This document shows, in pieces, positions 12,901 to 24,819 of a stretch of 64,000 nt of DNA. Both the position numbers and the translations under genes were made by a program. How positions within the stretch are numbered: position 1 is the first letter of the stretch; each line of letters starts with the position of its first letter. Source of the stretch: Trema orientale (Eukaryota > Streptophyta > Magnoliopsida > Rosales > Cannabaceae); assembly GCA_002914845.1 (NCBI GenBank), contig JXTC01000013.1, positions 310,001 through 374,000 on the forward strand. Direction: 5' to 3'. A model generated the notes under the pieces. The model had not been told where the DNA came from, ran no database searches, and saw only the letters and a list, made by a program, of their open reading frames with translations.

Positions 12901-14117
12901 TAATAATGCAAACAAACATCAAATATTTAATTACTCAAAACCCATACATGATACAACTAATAAGTTAAGGAAAATTACAAATCATACCCACAGATAGGAT
13001 CCTTCTTGAGTTCCATCAAGAACAGCAACTGCATCTGACTCAAGTTTGAAGCTGCTTCTTTCTTTTAGTAGATCCCTAACCTTAAAGGACAAGAGTGATA
13101 ATTAGAGATGGAACTAAGAGCCACTAAGACATTGTGAGCTTATAAATTATTGATCAAGTCTTCAAAATAAGCAGATAGAAAGAACAAGGAACAGGAATTA
13201 CTGCTTCCAAAATTTCTTCTGAGGTATTGCCAGACAAAGACCTCAAGCCAGCAGTTGCCTGCATTTTGTTGGGAAAAAAATAAAATAAAATTCCAGAGTA
13301 ATTATATCAAATTTCTTGAATTGAGCACGAGAAATGTACTAATTTTAGGTCTCATTAACTAATCCATAATCGAACACAAGTACACAATTAAAGAAGGGAA
13401 ATAAAAGAACTGTTCTCCTTCTTATTTTGTGTTTTGAGGAAAACACAAATAACAACTTCTAGCATGAATTTTTTTTGTTCCACGTTACGGATTAGTAAAT
13501 GTGTCCACGAAGATGTATACTCACCCCAACCCTAATTGGAGTTGAGGACTGCAGATCTTCGGGAACAGCAGCTTCCGCAACCTCTAGGAGACTAATCAAA
13601 GATTCCGCGGCAGCAGTGACGTTGTCAGCATACGAGCTTAGTCCTGGTTCTACCTGCATTGAGAAGTCATAAAAGTCTAATGTTGTAACGTATCCACATG
13701 GCTAAAAAAACATTAATTTTCATCTGAATTAACACAGATGAGTCATGAGCAAAGAAGTAGTAGTGGGTATTACTGTAATTTTTAGGAGTAAGAGAGGAAA
13801 CTAACGTGTTCAAAAATCTCAAGCTCATCTCCAAGGGGGAGCAGATCAAGGTTGCTATCGAAATCGTAGACGTGAACACGACTACCGGAGCTACCAGCGT
13901 CGAAAATAACAGCATAAGAGGTCGAGGAATCAGAAGAAACATCAGCATAGGTGGATATGAGAAGAGTGTGAGAAAGCTTGCGGTGAGCAATGGTGTACAC
14001 CTTGAGCGAGTTATAGGAAGAGGGAGTCCGTGGAGACTTATTCACGTAAAAAATGAAAGAAATGAGGAGCAGAGTGGCCAATACTAGAAGCAAATTACTC
14101 CCTCTGTAGCTCTGCAT
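6924..14117 (-). CDS. APY: Apyrase (GDA1/CD39 family), gene 2, complete
   Basis: Nine coding exons, minus strand: 14117-13806, 13653-13525, 13258-13202, 13080-12988, 9471-9269, 9015-8924, 7646-7432, 7327-7138, 7054-6924; total 1,422 nt, 473 aa, all GT/AG, stop TGA at 6926-6924. Start ATG 14117 lies about 60 bases from a TATA box and gives a short head and a signal anchor (residues 8-24). All five apyrase conserved regions are present: DAGSSGSR (73-80), RVGATAGLR (145-153), [11 protein letters not shown] (187-197, catalytic Glu192), VDLGGGS (218-224), WNGGGGDG (344-351), plus the C-terminal [11 protein letters not shown]. Sequons at N115, N255, N280, N306, N337 and N372 fit a lumenal or extracellular domain. 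Length is normal for the family. Intron 4 (3.5 kb) holds a SINE-like unit, a tandem repeat and an assembly gap; intron 6 holds a hAT MITE. No disabling change seen; probably functional. Confidence 0.95.
7735..8360. mobile_element. hAT-type MITE in intron 6 of gene 2
   Basis: A 626-bp element with perfect 8-bp target duplication GCAATATT (7,727-7,734 and 8,361-8,368) and inverted termini TAGGGGTGTCAATTCG / TAGGGGTGGCAATTCG. The ends are rich in CCCGACCCG/CGGGTCGGG motifs and the centre is AT-rich. Removing it leaves an intron of about 643 bp, close to gene 3's intron 6 (601 bp), so it inserted after the two genes separated. Near-identical end at 42,777-43,011; decayed relative at 29,924-30,502. 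Confidence 0.9.
9504..9603. repeat. Two-copy tandem repeat, about 48 bp, in intron 4 of gene 2
   Basis: The segment starting AGATTCATTTTTTT and containing CTTCATGAAGTGCAACTCAC appears twice in direct tandem. Gene 3 has a single diverged copy at the same intron position, so the duplication is specific to gene 2. Confidence 0.85.
10299..10325. other. GC-rich hairpin in intron 4 of gene 2
   Basis: AACTAGTGCGCTTTGCGCTAGTT forms a short hairpin in an AT-rich setting. Such a hairpin beside a CTAGT-type motif recalls Helitron termini, but no matching other end was identified. Confidence 0.3.
10362..10835. repeat. Three tandem-like copies of a ~100-bp repeat running into a gap
   Basis: Copies begin near 10,362, 10,619 and 10,745, each carrying TTTATCTCTATATTTATTTT, then GAGACGAATGTA, then GAACTAAATTTA. 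The third runs into the N-run, so the array probably continues inside it. Confidence 0.75.
10836..11435. other. Assembly gap (600 N)
   Basis: Run of N inside intron 4 of gene 2, beside a repeat array. A round-number length suggests a placeholder or an estimate. Confidence 1.
12490..12676 (+). mobile_element. SINE-like unit in intron 4 of gene 2
   Basis: Reads GGTAGCTCGAGTTGTCAACA, then a degenerate box-B-like GTTTCAAACTCGAG, and ends in 18 A. A related unit (GGTAACTCGAGTGATTAGG...) sits at the equivalent place in intron 4 of gene 3 (39,857-40,015), preceded in both by ATCTAAAA. The insertion probably predates the gene duplication. SINE assignment rests on the tRNA-like head and A tail only. 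Confidence 0.45.
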
Positions 14118-14170
14118 CTTGTCTCTCTGATGATAAAATTAACCCCGTATAAGTTTCTGGTGTTAATTCC

Positions 14171-14180
14171 TTTTTATAGC
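14171..14180 (-). promoter_or_regulatory. TATA box of apyrase gene 2
   Basis: GCTATAAAAA on the minus strand, about 55 nt upstream of the start codon; matches the placement of GCTATATAAC upstream of gene 3. Implies a 5' UTR of only about 30 nt. Confidence 0.6.
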
Positions 14181-14199
14181 GCTAAAGACGACTTGTTCA

Positions 14200-15475
14200 T
14201 TTTAAAACTACTACTAATACTATATTAAGAATTAAAAAAACTTCTCTCACTCAATGAGTTTAGGGTGGGTTAAATCAAAAACAGTAGTTCCACTTAGGAA
14301 TATATTTTTTTCAAGTTGTAGTACCAACTCCCACTTTACACATTTGTTTTATTGCTAAGAAAAAGTTTAGCATTATAGTGTAGTATTTGTCCTATTCTTT
14401 AAGTCCCAATTTTTTTATTTTCTTTTTTGTCTGACATTCTTAAATCCCATTTGCACCAAACACAATGTATTTTTAGTACCAACATTAGGTTATTGAAATA
14501 AATATTATGGTATTAGTACAATCCAATCTTGAATTCCATAGCCCTGTGTGAGCCTTATTGTTCTTTGTACTTTTTTTAAAGGTAAAATTGTAATTTTATG
14601 TGAAAAAAAAAATCCTACTTCTGGTACAGGGTGATATGTGATTAGATACAAAGTTTTGTTATAATAGATACGATGAAAAGTACATTTCTAAGGGTCTCTA
14701 TGATAGTTTTGGAACTATAGAAAATATTTTCATCAAAATTTGCTATATTTTCCATGCAGAACAAGCAAAATAGCAAAACTTTAATTATTTATTCATTTTT
14801 TTATTTATCTCATTCAGTCACATTGAGTATCAATTTCTCATTCATTAACGCATTATTTTGAGTATATCAATATATCATCTTGATGTTCTCAAGAAGGTGA
14901 ACATGCATCCACATTGACCTATCTTTAATTCTAAGTAGAACATGCATCCACATTGACCTATCTTTAATTCTAAGTAGGTCTCACTTAAAATCGATCATCA
15001 TAATAGTACTAAAATAGGTATCAATATCCCTTTTTCCAGCAAAATTATCCTTGAAAATCTTGTAAGATTATACAACAAAAAGTGGAAGAAAAATAGTCTA
15101 TACAAATAGCTATTCTAGAGTCCTAGTTTTCCAAAAGTGATAGAGTTCATACACATTCTAGTTCGCTAGAAGTAGCATCATGGTACGCACTTACTACCCA
15201 TCGACCATTGTATCTGATAGATTACAGATCATTTATTTAAAATAGTAGTTTAGGCTTAAATGGGATTGAGAGCTCATGTGCGTAGTAAAGCCCAAATTAA
15301 AGTTGTAATTCTATTTTTATTAGCCAATTTAAAGCATGAATTAGAATAGGACCCACTTTGTGTAAGTGCAAGATCTTGACACAATCTTGCTCTACTCTAT
15401 GAGTAGATTAAATTGGTATATCGTGTGTCCAAATTGGAGCTTGAGTAAATGAAAACTTAATGCTCAAAATATGCT
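14200..15475. other. Upstream region of gene 2 grading into copia-related sequence
   Basis: No gene recognised. Contains a perfect two-copy 39-bp tandem repeat (14,899-14,976). The stretch at about 15,065-15,230 is homologous in the same orientation to 29,262-29,430, 14 kb away, so it belongs to a dispersed repeat. Confidence 0.55.
14899..14976. repeat. 39-bp tandem duplication
   Basis: Two identical adjacent 39-bp copies starting GAACATGCATCCACATTGAC. Confidence 0.92.
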
Positions 15476-16204
15476 TGTTGGAATTGCAAAGTAGAGGAAG
15501 AAAATTGGTAAAAGCTTATCCCACATTAGTTGAAAATCTCTTAAACTTGTGCTTATTAGCATTATAGAGCATTCAAGTTGGGTTTTGAAACTTCTCATTT
15601 CGCCTACTATATAAACAGACTCTCGTTTCCTCATTTCCACACACCAAAGCTCTCAGCTAGCTTCTTTATTTGTTGGGGTCCTTTGAAGAATACCCTTTTC
15701 ACATAGTGATTTTGTAGAAATACACTCCTCTTCATAGTTTTTAGGTGTGTACACCTTTTAAGTGAAAGTTTGGTTGTCAAGACTAATATGCCCTTGACTA
15801 ACTCATTTTCAGATTTTTTTTCCCATTTTTATTTTTCTTCTCCCGTACATCCTCCTTCACCGTTATCACATCATTGCCGTCAGAAAGCTTAGAGTCACCG
15901 GAAAATATATTTCAGCCAAAAGCTTGGAGTAACTGGAAAGCTTGAAGTCCCGATTTCTGCACTTTAAGGGAGAAAAACGTGGTCTTCCATTTAGAAGGTT
16001 GAAGTAAGTAGAAGATTTTTCTTTGCCATTATTTTTTCTTTGCAAATGTGAGTATGATTTGTGGATTAGAAGTTATTTTGTAGTAGGACTTGAAACTATA
16101 ATGAAAAATAGAAAGTATTTCGTCAATTTTTGAGCCTGAAAATATGTAAACTAGAAACTGGGTTGTAAAATAGCGAGTTCTGCAGCGAAGAGGAAACCCA
16201 GATC

Positions 16205-17060
16205 TGGATAGACAAGACTGTCTAGTTTCTAGACAAGACAGCTTGTCTAGAAGGTGAGAAATTGTACAGTATTAATTCCACTCGACAGTATTGTCAAGTC
16301 TTGTCTAAAAAACTGCATAGATAGACCCAGATCTAGATAGACAGATCTGTCTAATTGCTAGACAGATCTATCTAATTGCTAGACAGACTGTCTAGAAGGT
16401 GATAAATTGTACAATATCGACTCCATTAAATTGTATTATCAAGTCCTATCTGAAAAACTACATAGAAGAAAACTATACCTAGATAGAGAAATCTGTCTAA
16501 TTTATAGACAACCTGTCTAGAAAGTGAGAAATTGTATAATATCGACTCCACTTGATAGTATTGTCGAGTTTTATCTGAAAAGCTGTAAAGAAGAAACCCA
16601 TATCTGGATAGAAGGTCTGTCTAATTTATAGACAGACTGTCTAAAACGGAAGAAATTGTACTATATGGACTCCACTTGACAGTATTATCGAGTCTTGTCT
16701 GAAAAATTGAACATCCATGCTATTGACACTACATAGACAATGTTAGACACAATTGTCGAGCCATAAACCAGTAATTGTTGTCCAGACGCTAGACACTGTC
16801 TTGACTATGCTAGACACACTGTCTATATAATCGACACTTTTGTCGAGTGAGTAGACACTAATGTCGAGCCGATTTTGTATATAAAAAATTATATCTAGAC
16901 ATTAGACACTGTTGCCTAGCAACTAAAGACATATGTCGAACCATTAGAAGCACATGTCTAAACCATTAGGAACACATGTCTAGCCACTAGAAATACATGT
17001 CTAGCCACTAGAAATACATGTCTAGCAACTAAAGACACATGTTTAACCATAAGAAACACA
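16205..17060. repeat. 5' subterminal dyad array of MULE A
   Basis: Degenerate units carrying TAGACA, TGTCTA and the related CTCGAC/GTCGAG motifs, e.g. CTAGACAGACTGTCTAGAAG and repeated GAAATACATGTCTAGC (16,970-17,030). Matched in MULE B at 23,610-24,420. The density of these motifs far exceeds chance. Confidence 0.85.
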
Positions 17061-17161
17061 TTTATAGCTACTAATACTTGTTAAACCTAACTAAGTTTAT
17101 TATTTTATGTTTTTTAATATATATTTCTTCCTTTAATTTGTAATTTATTTTTTGTTCAGGT

Positions 17162-17416
17162 ATGTCATCAACACTTATAATCGTATTATATGATGGTGTT
17201 TGAGGAAAAAACGAAGGTTCTTCTTGGAATTGGAATAGAAAGAGACAACGATCAAGATGTATTGTGGTTGAACCAAACATTACTTTTAGAATATGAGATA
17301 TTTCAAACTACAGAAATCGACAATGATGTCTTTGACATAGAATTGAGTTACAAGCCAAATATAACAATAGATATTATTCCAATAGCTATAGAAAACGACA
17401 CAGATGTTATGTCCTA
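17162..17416 (+). pseudogene. MULE transposase N-terminal remnant (element A)
   Basis: Reading from ATG 17,162 gives MSSTLIIVLYDGV, then a stop (TGA) where Trp is expected (YDGVW is typical of plant MULE transposases). After a frame change, 17,190-17,417 encodes FDIELSYKP...PIAIENDTDV, the characteristic N-terminal region of MURA-like proteins. The catalytic DDE core and zinc knuckle are absent. The remnant joins directly to the non-coding 3' part at TCCTAGTGT, a string that also follows the knuckle in element B. Identification is from remembered family pattern, not a search. Confidence 0.6.
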
Positions 17417-17739
17417 GTGTGTAATAATTGTTCGTCTTTCTTGTCTTTGTGATTATGGTTGTTACGTGTTATGTATCCGAGCAAGACTTCATTTACTGTG
17501 GTTTATATGTAACTTTGTTTGATAGTATTTTTAGTAGTTCTTTTTTACTGTAATGAGTTTGTAATTTCATGTTTTAGACCTTGAATTATTTCAAAAATTT
17601 TATTACGTTTCTAATTTTTTACTGCGTTTTGCTAGATGCCTTCGTCGGCTTAATCGACAGACGTGTCTGTAATACTAATAACTATATCCAGTGTACCAAC
17701 AACCTTATCCTTACTTTAAGAATAATTTAATTGCACTAG

Positions 17740-20310
17740 ACATAGTGTCTAGTAGATAGATAACTAGTCTATACACCTAGATAACTGTGTCTACGGGATA
17801 GATAAATTGTCCAGAACGATAGACACATGCGTCTACCATATAGACAACCTGTCTGGAAAGACAAACACAGGTGTCTATTATATAAATAGTACTGTCGAGT
17901 GACTCGATAGAGGTGTCATATGGCTCGACACACATGTATAAGTACGAGTTATTGAGCCTTTTTTTGGAAAAAAAAAAGATGTTGTAACTTAACATAATGA
18001 ATAAATATATAATGTTGTAACTTAATATAGTTATTATTCATTACGCGTTATTATTGAGTTTGTAATTAGAAAGACGAAAGTTGTAAGTTGTGACTTAATT
18101 TCTTAAAAAGCAACATGATGGGATATTTTCCATTACAGTAGGTATGATAATTCAGAACTCACTAACTTCGCAAATTAATGTAGTTATTATTCATTACACT
18201 TAGTTATTGAGTTGTTATTGAGTTTGTAATGATGACATTTTCATTATCATAGTGGAAAAGTTTCTAATAATAATGCACATATTATTGTCTAAGTTTCCAC
18301 TAGTAATAAAAAAAGTGGTGATCAAGTTTACAAAACTCACTGAAATTGTAATTATATTGTATTTTATTTGGTTTATAACAATTTGATTGCATTAGATATA
18401 GTGTCCAGTAGATAGACAAATAGTCTATAAACCTAGACAATAGTGTCTATAGGATACAAAGTTTGTCTGGTACTGTAGACACATGTGTCTATCAGATTGA
18501 CACTTTTATCTAGAAAGCTAGACATGTATGGAGAGCCAGACAACTCGTGTCTAATATAGCTAGACTCCTGTTTGGAAAGAACAAAATTGTGACTAAGTTC
18601 CCAATCGTAATCCCCAACAAAAAAAAAAAAAAAAACGTTTCCAATCGTAATAATGACATATTTTCATCATAGTCCCGATAATAATTTAAAACTCACTAAT
18701 TTTGTAATTTAATATACCTATTACTCATTGCACATAGTTATTGAGTTTGTAATTTAGAAGAACAAAGTTATGACTCAGTTTCCAATAGTAATGGTGCCAT
18801 ATTTTCATTATAGTAGCGATAACAATTCAAAACTCACTAATTTTATAATTTAATACAATATACTTATTATACATGTACACCTAGTTATTGAGTTTGTAAT
18901 TATAAAGAATAAAGTTGTAACTATGTTTCCAATAGTAATATTGACATAATTTTATTATATAGTGACTGAGTTTCTAAAAGTAATGAATAAAGTAGTGAGT
19001 ACGTTTACAAAACTTATTAATTTTGTAATTATATTGTATTTAATTTAGTTTATATCAAATTTTATTTCATTATACTTAGTATTTAGTTGATAGACAGCTT
19101 GCTTGGAAAGTTCAACAATATTGTCTAGTAGCTAGACAATATGTTTGGAAAACGATACAATAGTATTTACCCGACAGACAACTAGTCTTGAAAGTTAGAC
19201 AAAAGTGTCTATCAGATAGACAATATGTCTGGAGAGCTAGACAACACTTGTCTAATAGCTAGACTTCTTGTTTAGAAAGCTCAAAATTGTGACTAAGTTT
19301 CCACTAGTAATGGTGGTATATTTTCATTATAGTAGTGATGATAATTAAAAACTCACTAATTTTGTAATTTAGTATACTTATTACTCATTACATATAGTTA
19401 TTGAGTTTGTAATTTGGAAGAACAAAGTTTTGACTAAGTTTGCAATAGTAATGGTGACATATTTTCGTTATAGTAGCGATAATAATTCAAAACTCACTAA
19501 TTTTGTAATTTAACATAATATCCTTATCATGCATTACACCTAATTATTGAGTTTATAAATATAAAGAACAATTTTGTGACTAAGTTTCCAATAGTAATAG
19601 TGACATATTTTCATTATATAGTGACTAAGTTTCTAATAGTAACAAACAAAGTAATGACTAAGTTTACAAAACTTAATAATTTTGTAATTATATTGTATTT
19701 AATTTAGTTTATATCAAATTTTAGTCTATTATACTTAGTGTCTAGTAAATAGACAACTTGTCCAGGAAGCAAGACAATAGTGTCTATCGGATAAACAACT
19801 TTTTTGGGAAACTAGACAATATTGTCTATCCAATAGACAACCTATCTGAGAAGCTAGATAATCATGTCTACTGAATAGACAACTTGTCTGGGAAGCTAGA
19901 TAATAGTATATACCGATAGACAACTTATCTAAAAAGCTAGACACTATGCTAGACAACAGTGTCTACTGTATAGACATAATTGTCAAACTTTCTAGACACT
20001 ATGTTGAGTCACACAACTGTGTTGTCGAGTAAATTTTTATACTCTGGAAATTATCTCGGCACTAGTGTCTAGTCACTTGACTAAACTGTCGAGAATGATA
20101 GACAACGTGTCTAGCATAGTCGAGATAACGTCTAGTACCTGGATGATAATGGTTGGCCTATGGATCGACAGTTGTATCTAGCATTGTTGATACAGTATAG
20201 ATGAACAATTATGGAGACAAGACTTGACAATCATGTCAAGTGTACTTGATACGTATAATTTGTCGAGTTCTAGACACCCTTGTCTAGAGACTAGATACCC
20301 ATGTCTATCC
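17740..20310. repeat. 3' subterminal composite repeat of MULE A
   Basis: Blocks of TAGACA/TGTCTA dyads (about 17,740-17,945, 18,380-18,575, 19,080-19,270, 19,735-20,310) alternate with blocks of an AT-rich unit of roughly 130-140 bp containing AACTCACTAATTTTGTAATT, GTTATTGAGTTTGTAATT and GTGACTAAGTTTCCAATAGT (about 18,000-18,360, 18,600-19,060, 19,280-19,720). Typical dyads are AGACAACTTGTCT and TAGACAATAGTGTCTA. Confidence 0.85.
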
Positions 20311-20317
20311 CCATCTG

Positions 20318-20500
<183 letters not shown>

Positions 20501-21397
20501 GGCGAATCTCACCTTTTTTCATCCTATTTTCCAGTTTACAGCTTTTTATGCTTAAAAGTTGACCAAAAAATTTCTATTTTTCGCTATAGTTTCAAGTCCT
20601 ACTAGAAAATAACTTTTAATCTACAAATTAAACTCATATTAATAAAGAAAGAAGGGGCATTTTGGAGCCGATAGGTTTTCGGTTGAGATTGGATTGAATT
20701 TGGCATGATGGAGGTGGGCTTTGACTGCAGTTTTCGTGGGTGGGGGTGAAGTCCGACTGAGATAAACTGAGAGGAAGGGGAAGATCAATGCCTTCGTTTG
20801 AGAAAAAGAGAGGAAAAAAAAATTAAACCCACTTTTTCGTTTTTTTCATTCCTTTTTTTTTTTTTATTTAACTACAGCCTTTTCATTTCAGACCCCAAGT
20901 CTTTTCTTTTTTTTTAAAAAAAAAAAAAATTAACTAAGGGCTTATATGTCATTTTACACTCACTTTATTTAAAACGGGTTATTCTAGCCAATAAATTTTA
21001 AATGGGGTGTATTTCTCAAAATCAACTATCAAGAATAGGCATTTTACCAAATTTTTCTTATTTGTTCTCTTATTCTCTCTATAATAGCTTAGTTTTCTTT
21101 GAGTGCTTTAGCAATTAGTTTCTAGTTCTAGTCCTTTCTGATATTCTAGTTCTAGAAATCCTCGAGTGAAAAGAGTTCTACAACTTTCTAGTTCATAGAG
21201 TGAAGGTGTTGGTGCTTTACTTACTACTCGGAACAAAATCTTGAACTCTTACAAAGCTAACCTTTTGCTGTGACCAAGGTTTATTTTTCTCTATTTCCTA
21301 TTTTTAGAAAACTACCACTTTGATTGCCAAAAAAAAAAGAAAAAAAGAAAAAAAAAAAGAACGTTCAGGTAGATTGGCTGGTGAGTAACAACCAAAT

Positions 21398-22340
21398 TAT
21401 TAGCGTTATGGAGCATTCAAGTTGGGTGTTGTAACCTCTCATTTTGCCTGGTATATAAACAGACCCTCATTTCCTCATTTCCACATACCAAAGCTTTCGG
21501 CTTCTCTATCTGTTCTCTCATTCTCTCCCTAGTAGCTTAGTTTTCTTTGAGTGTTTTAGCAATTAATTTCTAGTTCTAGTCTTTTCTAATATTCTAGTTC
21601 TAGAAATTCTTGAGTGAAAATAGTTCTACAAGTTTCCAGTTCGTAGAGTAAAGGTATTGGTGCTTCACTTGCTACTCTTCGTTGTTGTATTCTGGGAAAC
21701 TAACGCTTGCAAAATCCTCAAGTATTCTACCCGAAGAAGCGAATTAGTTTTAAGGACATTGTATATCACATAGGCCTCAACTATTAACGTAGTTACTACT
21801 TTGCAGGAAACTTTCGTTTTTATGGACGAATCAAGTTTCATTCTAAGTATATTAGAGCAAACTTTTGGTAACTTTAAATTTATTTAAAGTTTGTTATAAA
21901 TACTTGTTGTATTTATTTGACCTTATATATTGCATGTTATTATTTTTCTTACAGTATCTTGGAAGACATAGCCAAACATCCTCAAGCACCAAAGATGAGG
22001 AGCAAATACATGTCAAGGACATTTTGTTATACACAGGCCTCAGATCCTTTTTTGTAGTCCGATTTCAAGTTTTCTACTTGAATATATTATTGTTACTAAG
22101 AATTTATTTTTTCTTGTTTTTGTTTGTGTACTATTTGTATAACAATCTTAAAACATGGGATCATCTTTGTTTGTGATACACGGGCCTCATATCCTCTTTT
22201 GTTTGTTGCTGAAAAATATTTTTTAAAATGTATCTATTCTGAGAATTTGTCTAAAATACCATGAGTGATTTTGATATATACATATATACACACACACAAA
22301 ATTTGTGATTCTAAAACTTGGTTGGGTTTTTCAAAAATAG
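21398..22340 (+). mobile_element. Copia-type LTR copy 2 and 5' leader
   Basis: TTATTAGCGTTATGGAGCAT to about 21,730 repeats the LTR interrupted by MULE A (shared TATATAAACAGAC, CTAGTTCTAG). The leader beyond carries no clear ORF apart from a short one at 21,865-22,176 that I do not recognise. The 5' part of this LTR is missing. Confidence 0.55.
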
Positions 22341-22399
22341 AAACTAATTCAAATTCTGCTACTGTAATGTTGTGAACCCAGCAATGACTCAAGTGCCTA

Positions 22400-22830
22400 T
22401 CCCGATGATACCTACACTATTCTTGTAAACCAGAGAGAAAAATCAGTGAAATTCAATGGGTTGAATTTCAAGAGGTGGCAACAAATATTTTTGTTGACCA
22501 CATTGAATCTTGTGAGATTCTTGACCGAGGGTGCTCCTAAGCTAAAAAATGATAAGCATGATGTGCAAGTCATCAATGCAGTTAAAACTTGGAGGCATTC
22601 TAAATTCTAGGCCAAAACTATGTAACAAATGGTTTGTATGACTCATTGTACAATGTGTACACTATGAAGAAAACGACCCAAGAATTATGTAATCTCTAGA
22701 CCAGAAATATAAGAACAAGGATGTTGGGTTCCAAGAAATTTGTGTTAGGCCCCTTCCTTGATTATAAGATTGTGGACTCCAAAACTATGATGAGTCAAGT
22801 ACAAGAATATATCTAAGTAAGGCAAAGAGG
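22400..22830 (+). pseudogene. Copia gag remnant (UBN2/DUF4219 type)
   Basis: Conceptual translation gives KFNGLNFKRWQQIFLLTTLN, then LTEGAPKLKNDKHDVQVINA, then RHSKF with in-frame stops and shifts: the typical start of plant Ty1/copia Gag (FxGxNFxxWxxxM...LTTLNL...FLTE). The remainder (about 22,620-22,830) keeps traces of the downstream domain. No pol follows; the copy is cut off before MULE B. Confidence 0.65.
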
Positions 22831-22859
22831 CCCAATGACTGGACCCCTTGTATATTGTT

Positions 22860-23073
22860 TCAAGCAATCCAATTTTTATTTGTGTAGGTAGGAGACCTTA
22901 GGACGATTTAATTTAAGGTCCAATATATTGGTTCTAATTCCAAAGTAACTTATAAGTAATTGGATCAAATATATTAGTAATTGTCTACTTCACTAATGAC
23001 TCATCACTGCACTCTTAAAATTAAATGACATATTATATAAGCCCATTACAATTAAATAATGGACATGTATCCT
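22860..23073. other. Unassigned AT-rich segment
   Basis: Short stretch between the gag remnant and MULE B. No gene or repeat end recognised. Confidence 0.5.
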
Positions 23074-24501
23074 CAATAAAAAGGGATCCTTTGAAGAATA
23101 CCCTTTTCACATAGTGATTTTGTAGAAATACACCCCTCTTCATAATTTTTGTGTGTCTACACCTTTTAAGTAAAAGTTTAGTTGTGAAGACCAATATGCC
23201 CTTTGGAGTTTATTATTGTGACTAAGCCATTTTCAGATTTTTTTTTTCCCATTTCCATTCTTCTTCTCATACCTCTCTTCCCTCACCATTATCACATCAT
23301 TGCCGCCAAATGCTTAGAGTCACCGGAAAACAAATTTCAGCCGAAAGCTTGGAGTCCCTATTTCTGTACTTTAACAGAGAAAAACATGGTCCTCCATTTC
23401 GAAGGTTGAAGTAAGGAGAAGATGTTTCTTTGCCATTAATCTTTCTTTACGAATATGAGTTTAATTTATGAATTAGAAGTTATTTTGTAGTATGACTTGA
23501 AACTATAGTGAAAAATAGAAAGTATTTGGTCAATTTTTGAGCCTGAAAACATGAAAACTAGAAACTGAGTTGTAAAATAACGATTTCTATTATGAAGACG
23601 AAACCCAAATTTAGATAGACAACACTGTCTAATTTTTAGACAGCCTGTCTAGAAGATGAGAAATTGTACAGTATTGATTTCATTCGACAGTATTGTCGAG
23701 TCTTGTTTGAAAAAATGTATAGAAGAAATCCAAGTCTGGATAGACAGATCTGTCTAATTACTAGACAGACTGTCTAGAAGGTGATAAATTGTATAATATC
23801 GACTTCACTAGACAGTATTGTCAAGTCTAGTCTGAAAAACTGCATAGAAGAAAACTATATCTGGATAAACAGATTTGTCTAATTTATCGACAGCCTATCT
23901 AGAAGGTGAGAAATTGTACAATATCGACTCCACTCGATAGTATTGTCGAGACTTATTTGAAAAGCTACGAAGAAGAAACCTAGATCTAGACAGGCAGGCC
24001 TGTCTAATTTATAGACAAACTGTCTAAAACAGAAAAATTGTACTATATGGACTCCACTTGACAGTATTGTCGAGTCTTATCATAACAATTAAACATCCAT
24101 ACTATCGATACTACATAGACAATGTTAGATACAATTGTTAAGCCATAAACCAGTAATTGTTGTCTAGGTGCTAGACACTCTCTCGACTATGCTAGACACG
24201 CTGTCTGTATAATCAACACTTCTATCGAGTGAGCAGACACTAATGTCAAGCCGATTTTGTGTATAAAAAATTTATATCTAAACACTAGATACTATTGTCT
24301 AGCAACTAAAGACACATATCTAACCATTAGGAATACATGTCTAGCTACTAAAAATACATGTCTAGCAATAAAAGACACATGTCTAGCCATAAGAAACACA
24401 TTTTTAGCCACTAACACATATCAAACCTAACTAAATTTATTATTTTATATTTAGTAATATATATTTCTTCTTTTAATTTGTAATTTATTTTTTGTTCAAG
24501 T

Positions 24502-24675
24502 ATGTCATCAATACTCACAATCATATTATATGATGGTGTTTAGGAAAAGAATGAAGGTTCTTCTTGGAATTGGAATGGAAATCAAGATGTATTGTGGTTA
24601 TCGAGGCTCCACCAAAAAAGATAAGAAAGTGTTCAAATTGTGGAATTTATGGACACAACAAAACTTAATGTAAAT
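24502..24675 (+). pseudogene. MULE transposase remnant with zinc knuckle (element B)
   Basis: Starts like A (MSSILTIILYDGV then TAG in place of Trp), keeps about 30 codons, then jumps to a C-terminal zinc knuckle: KCSNCGIYGHNKT, a stop, then C (C-X2-C-X4-H-X4-C). CCHC knuckles of the CxxCGxxGHN type are typical of plant MULE transposase C-termini. The catalytic core is deleted between the two parts. A and B therefore keep different fragments of one parental gene. Confidence 0.68.
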
Positions 24676-24819
24676 ACTCTATGATGTACTCAACAAATGG
24701 TCCTAGTGTATCCTAGGTATTATCATTGTCTTTTTTGTCTTTATGATTATGGTTTACTTTTGTTTATTTGAAATTGTGTTTAATTTAGTTTATGTCAAAT
24801 TTTATTTCATTATAGTTAG

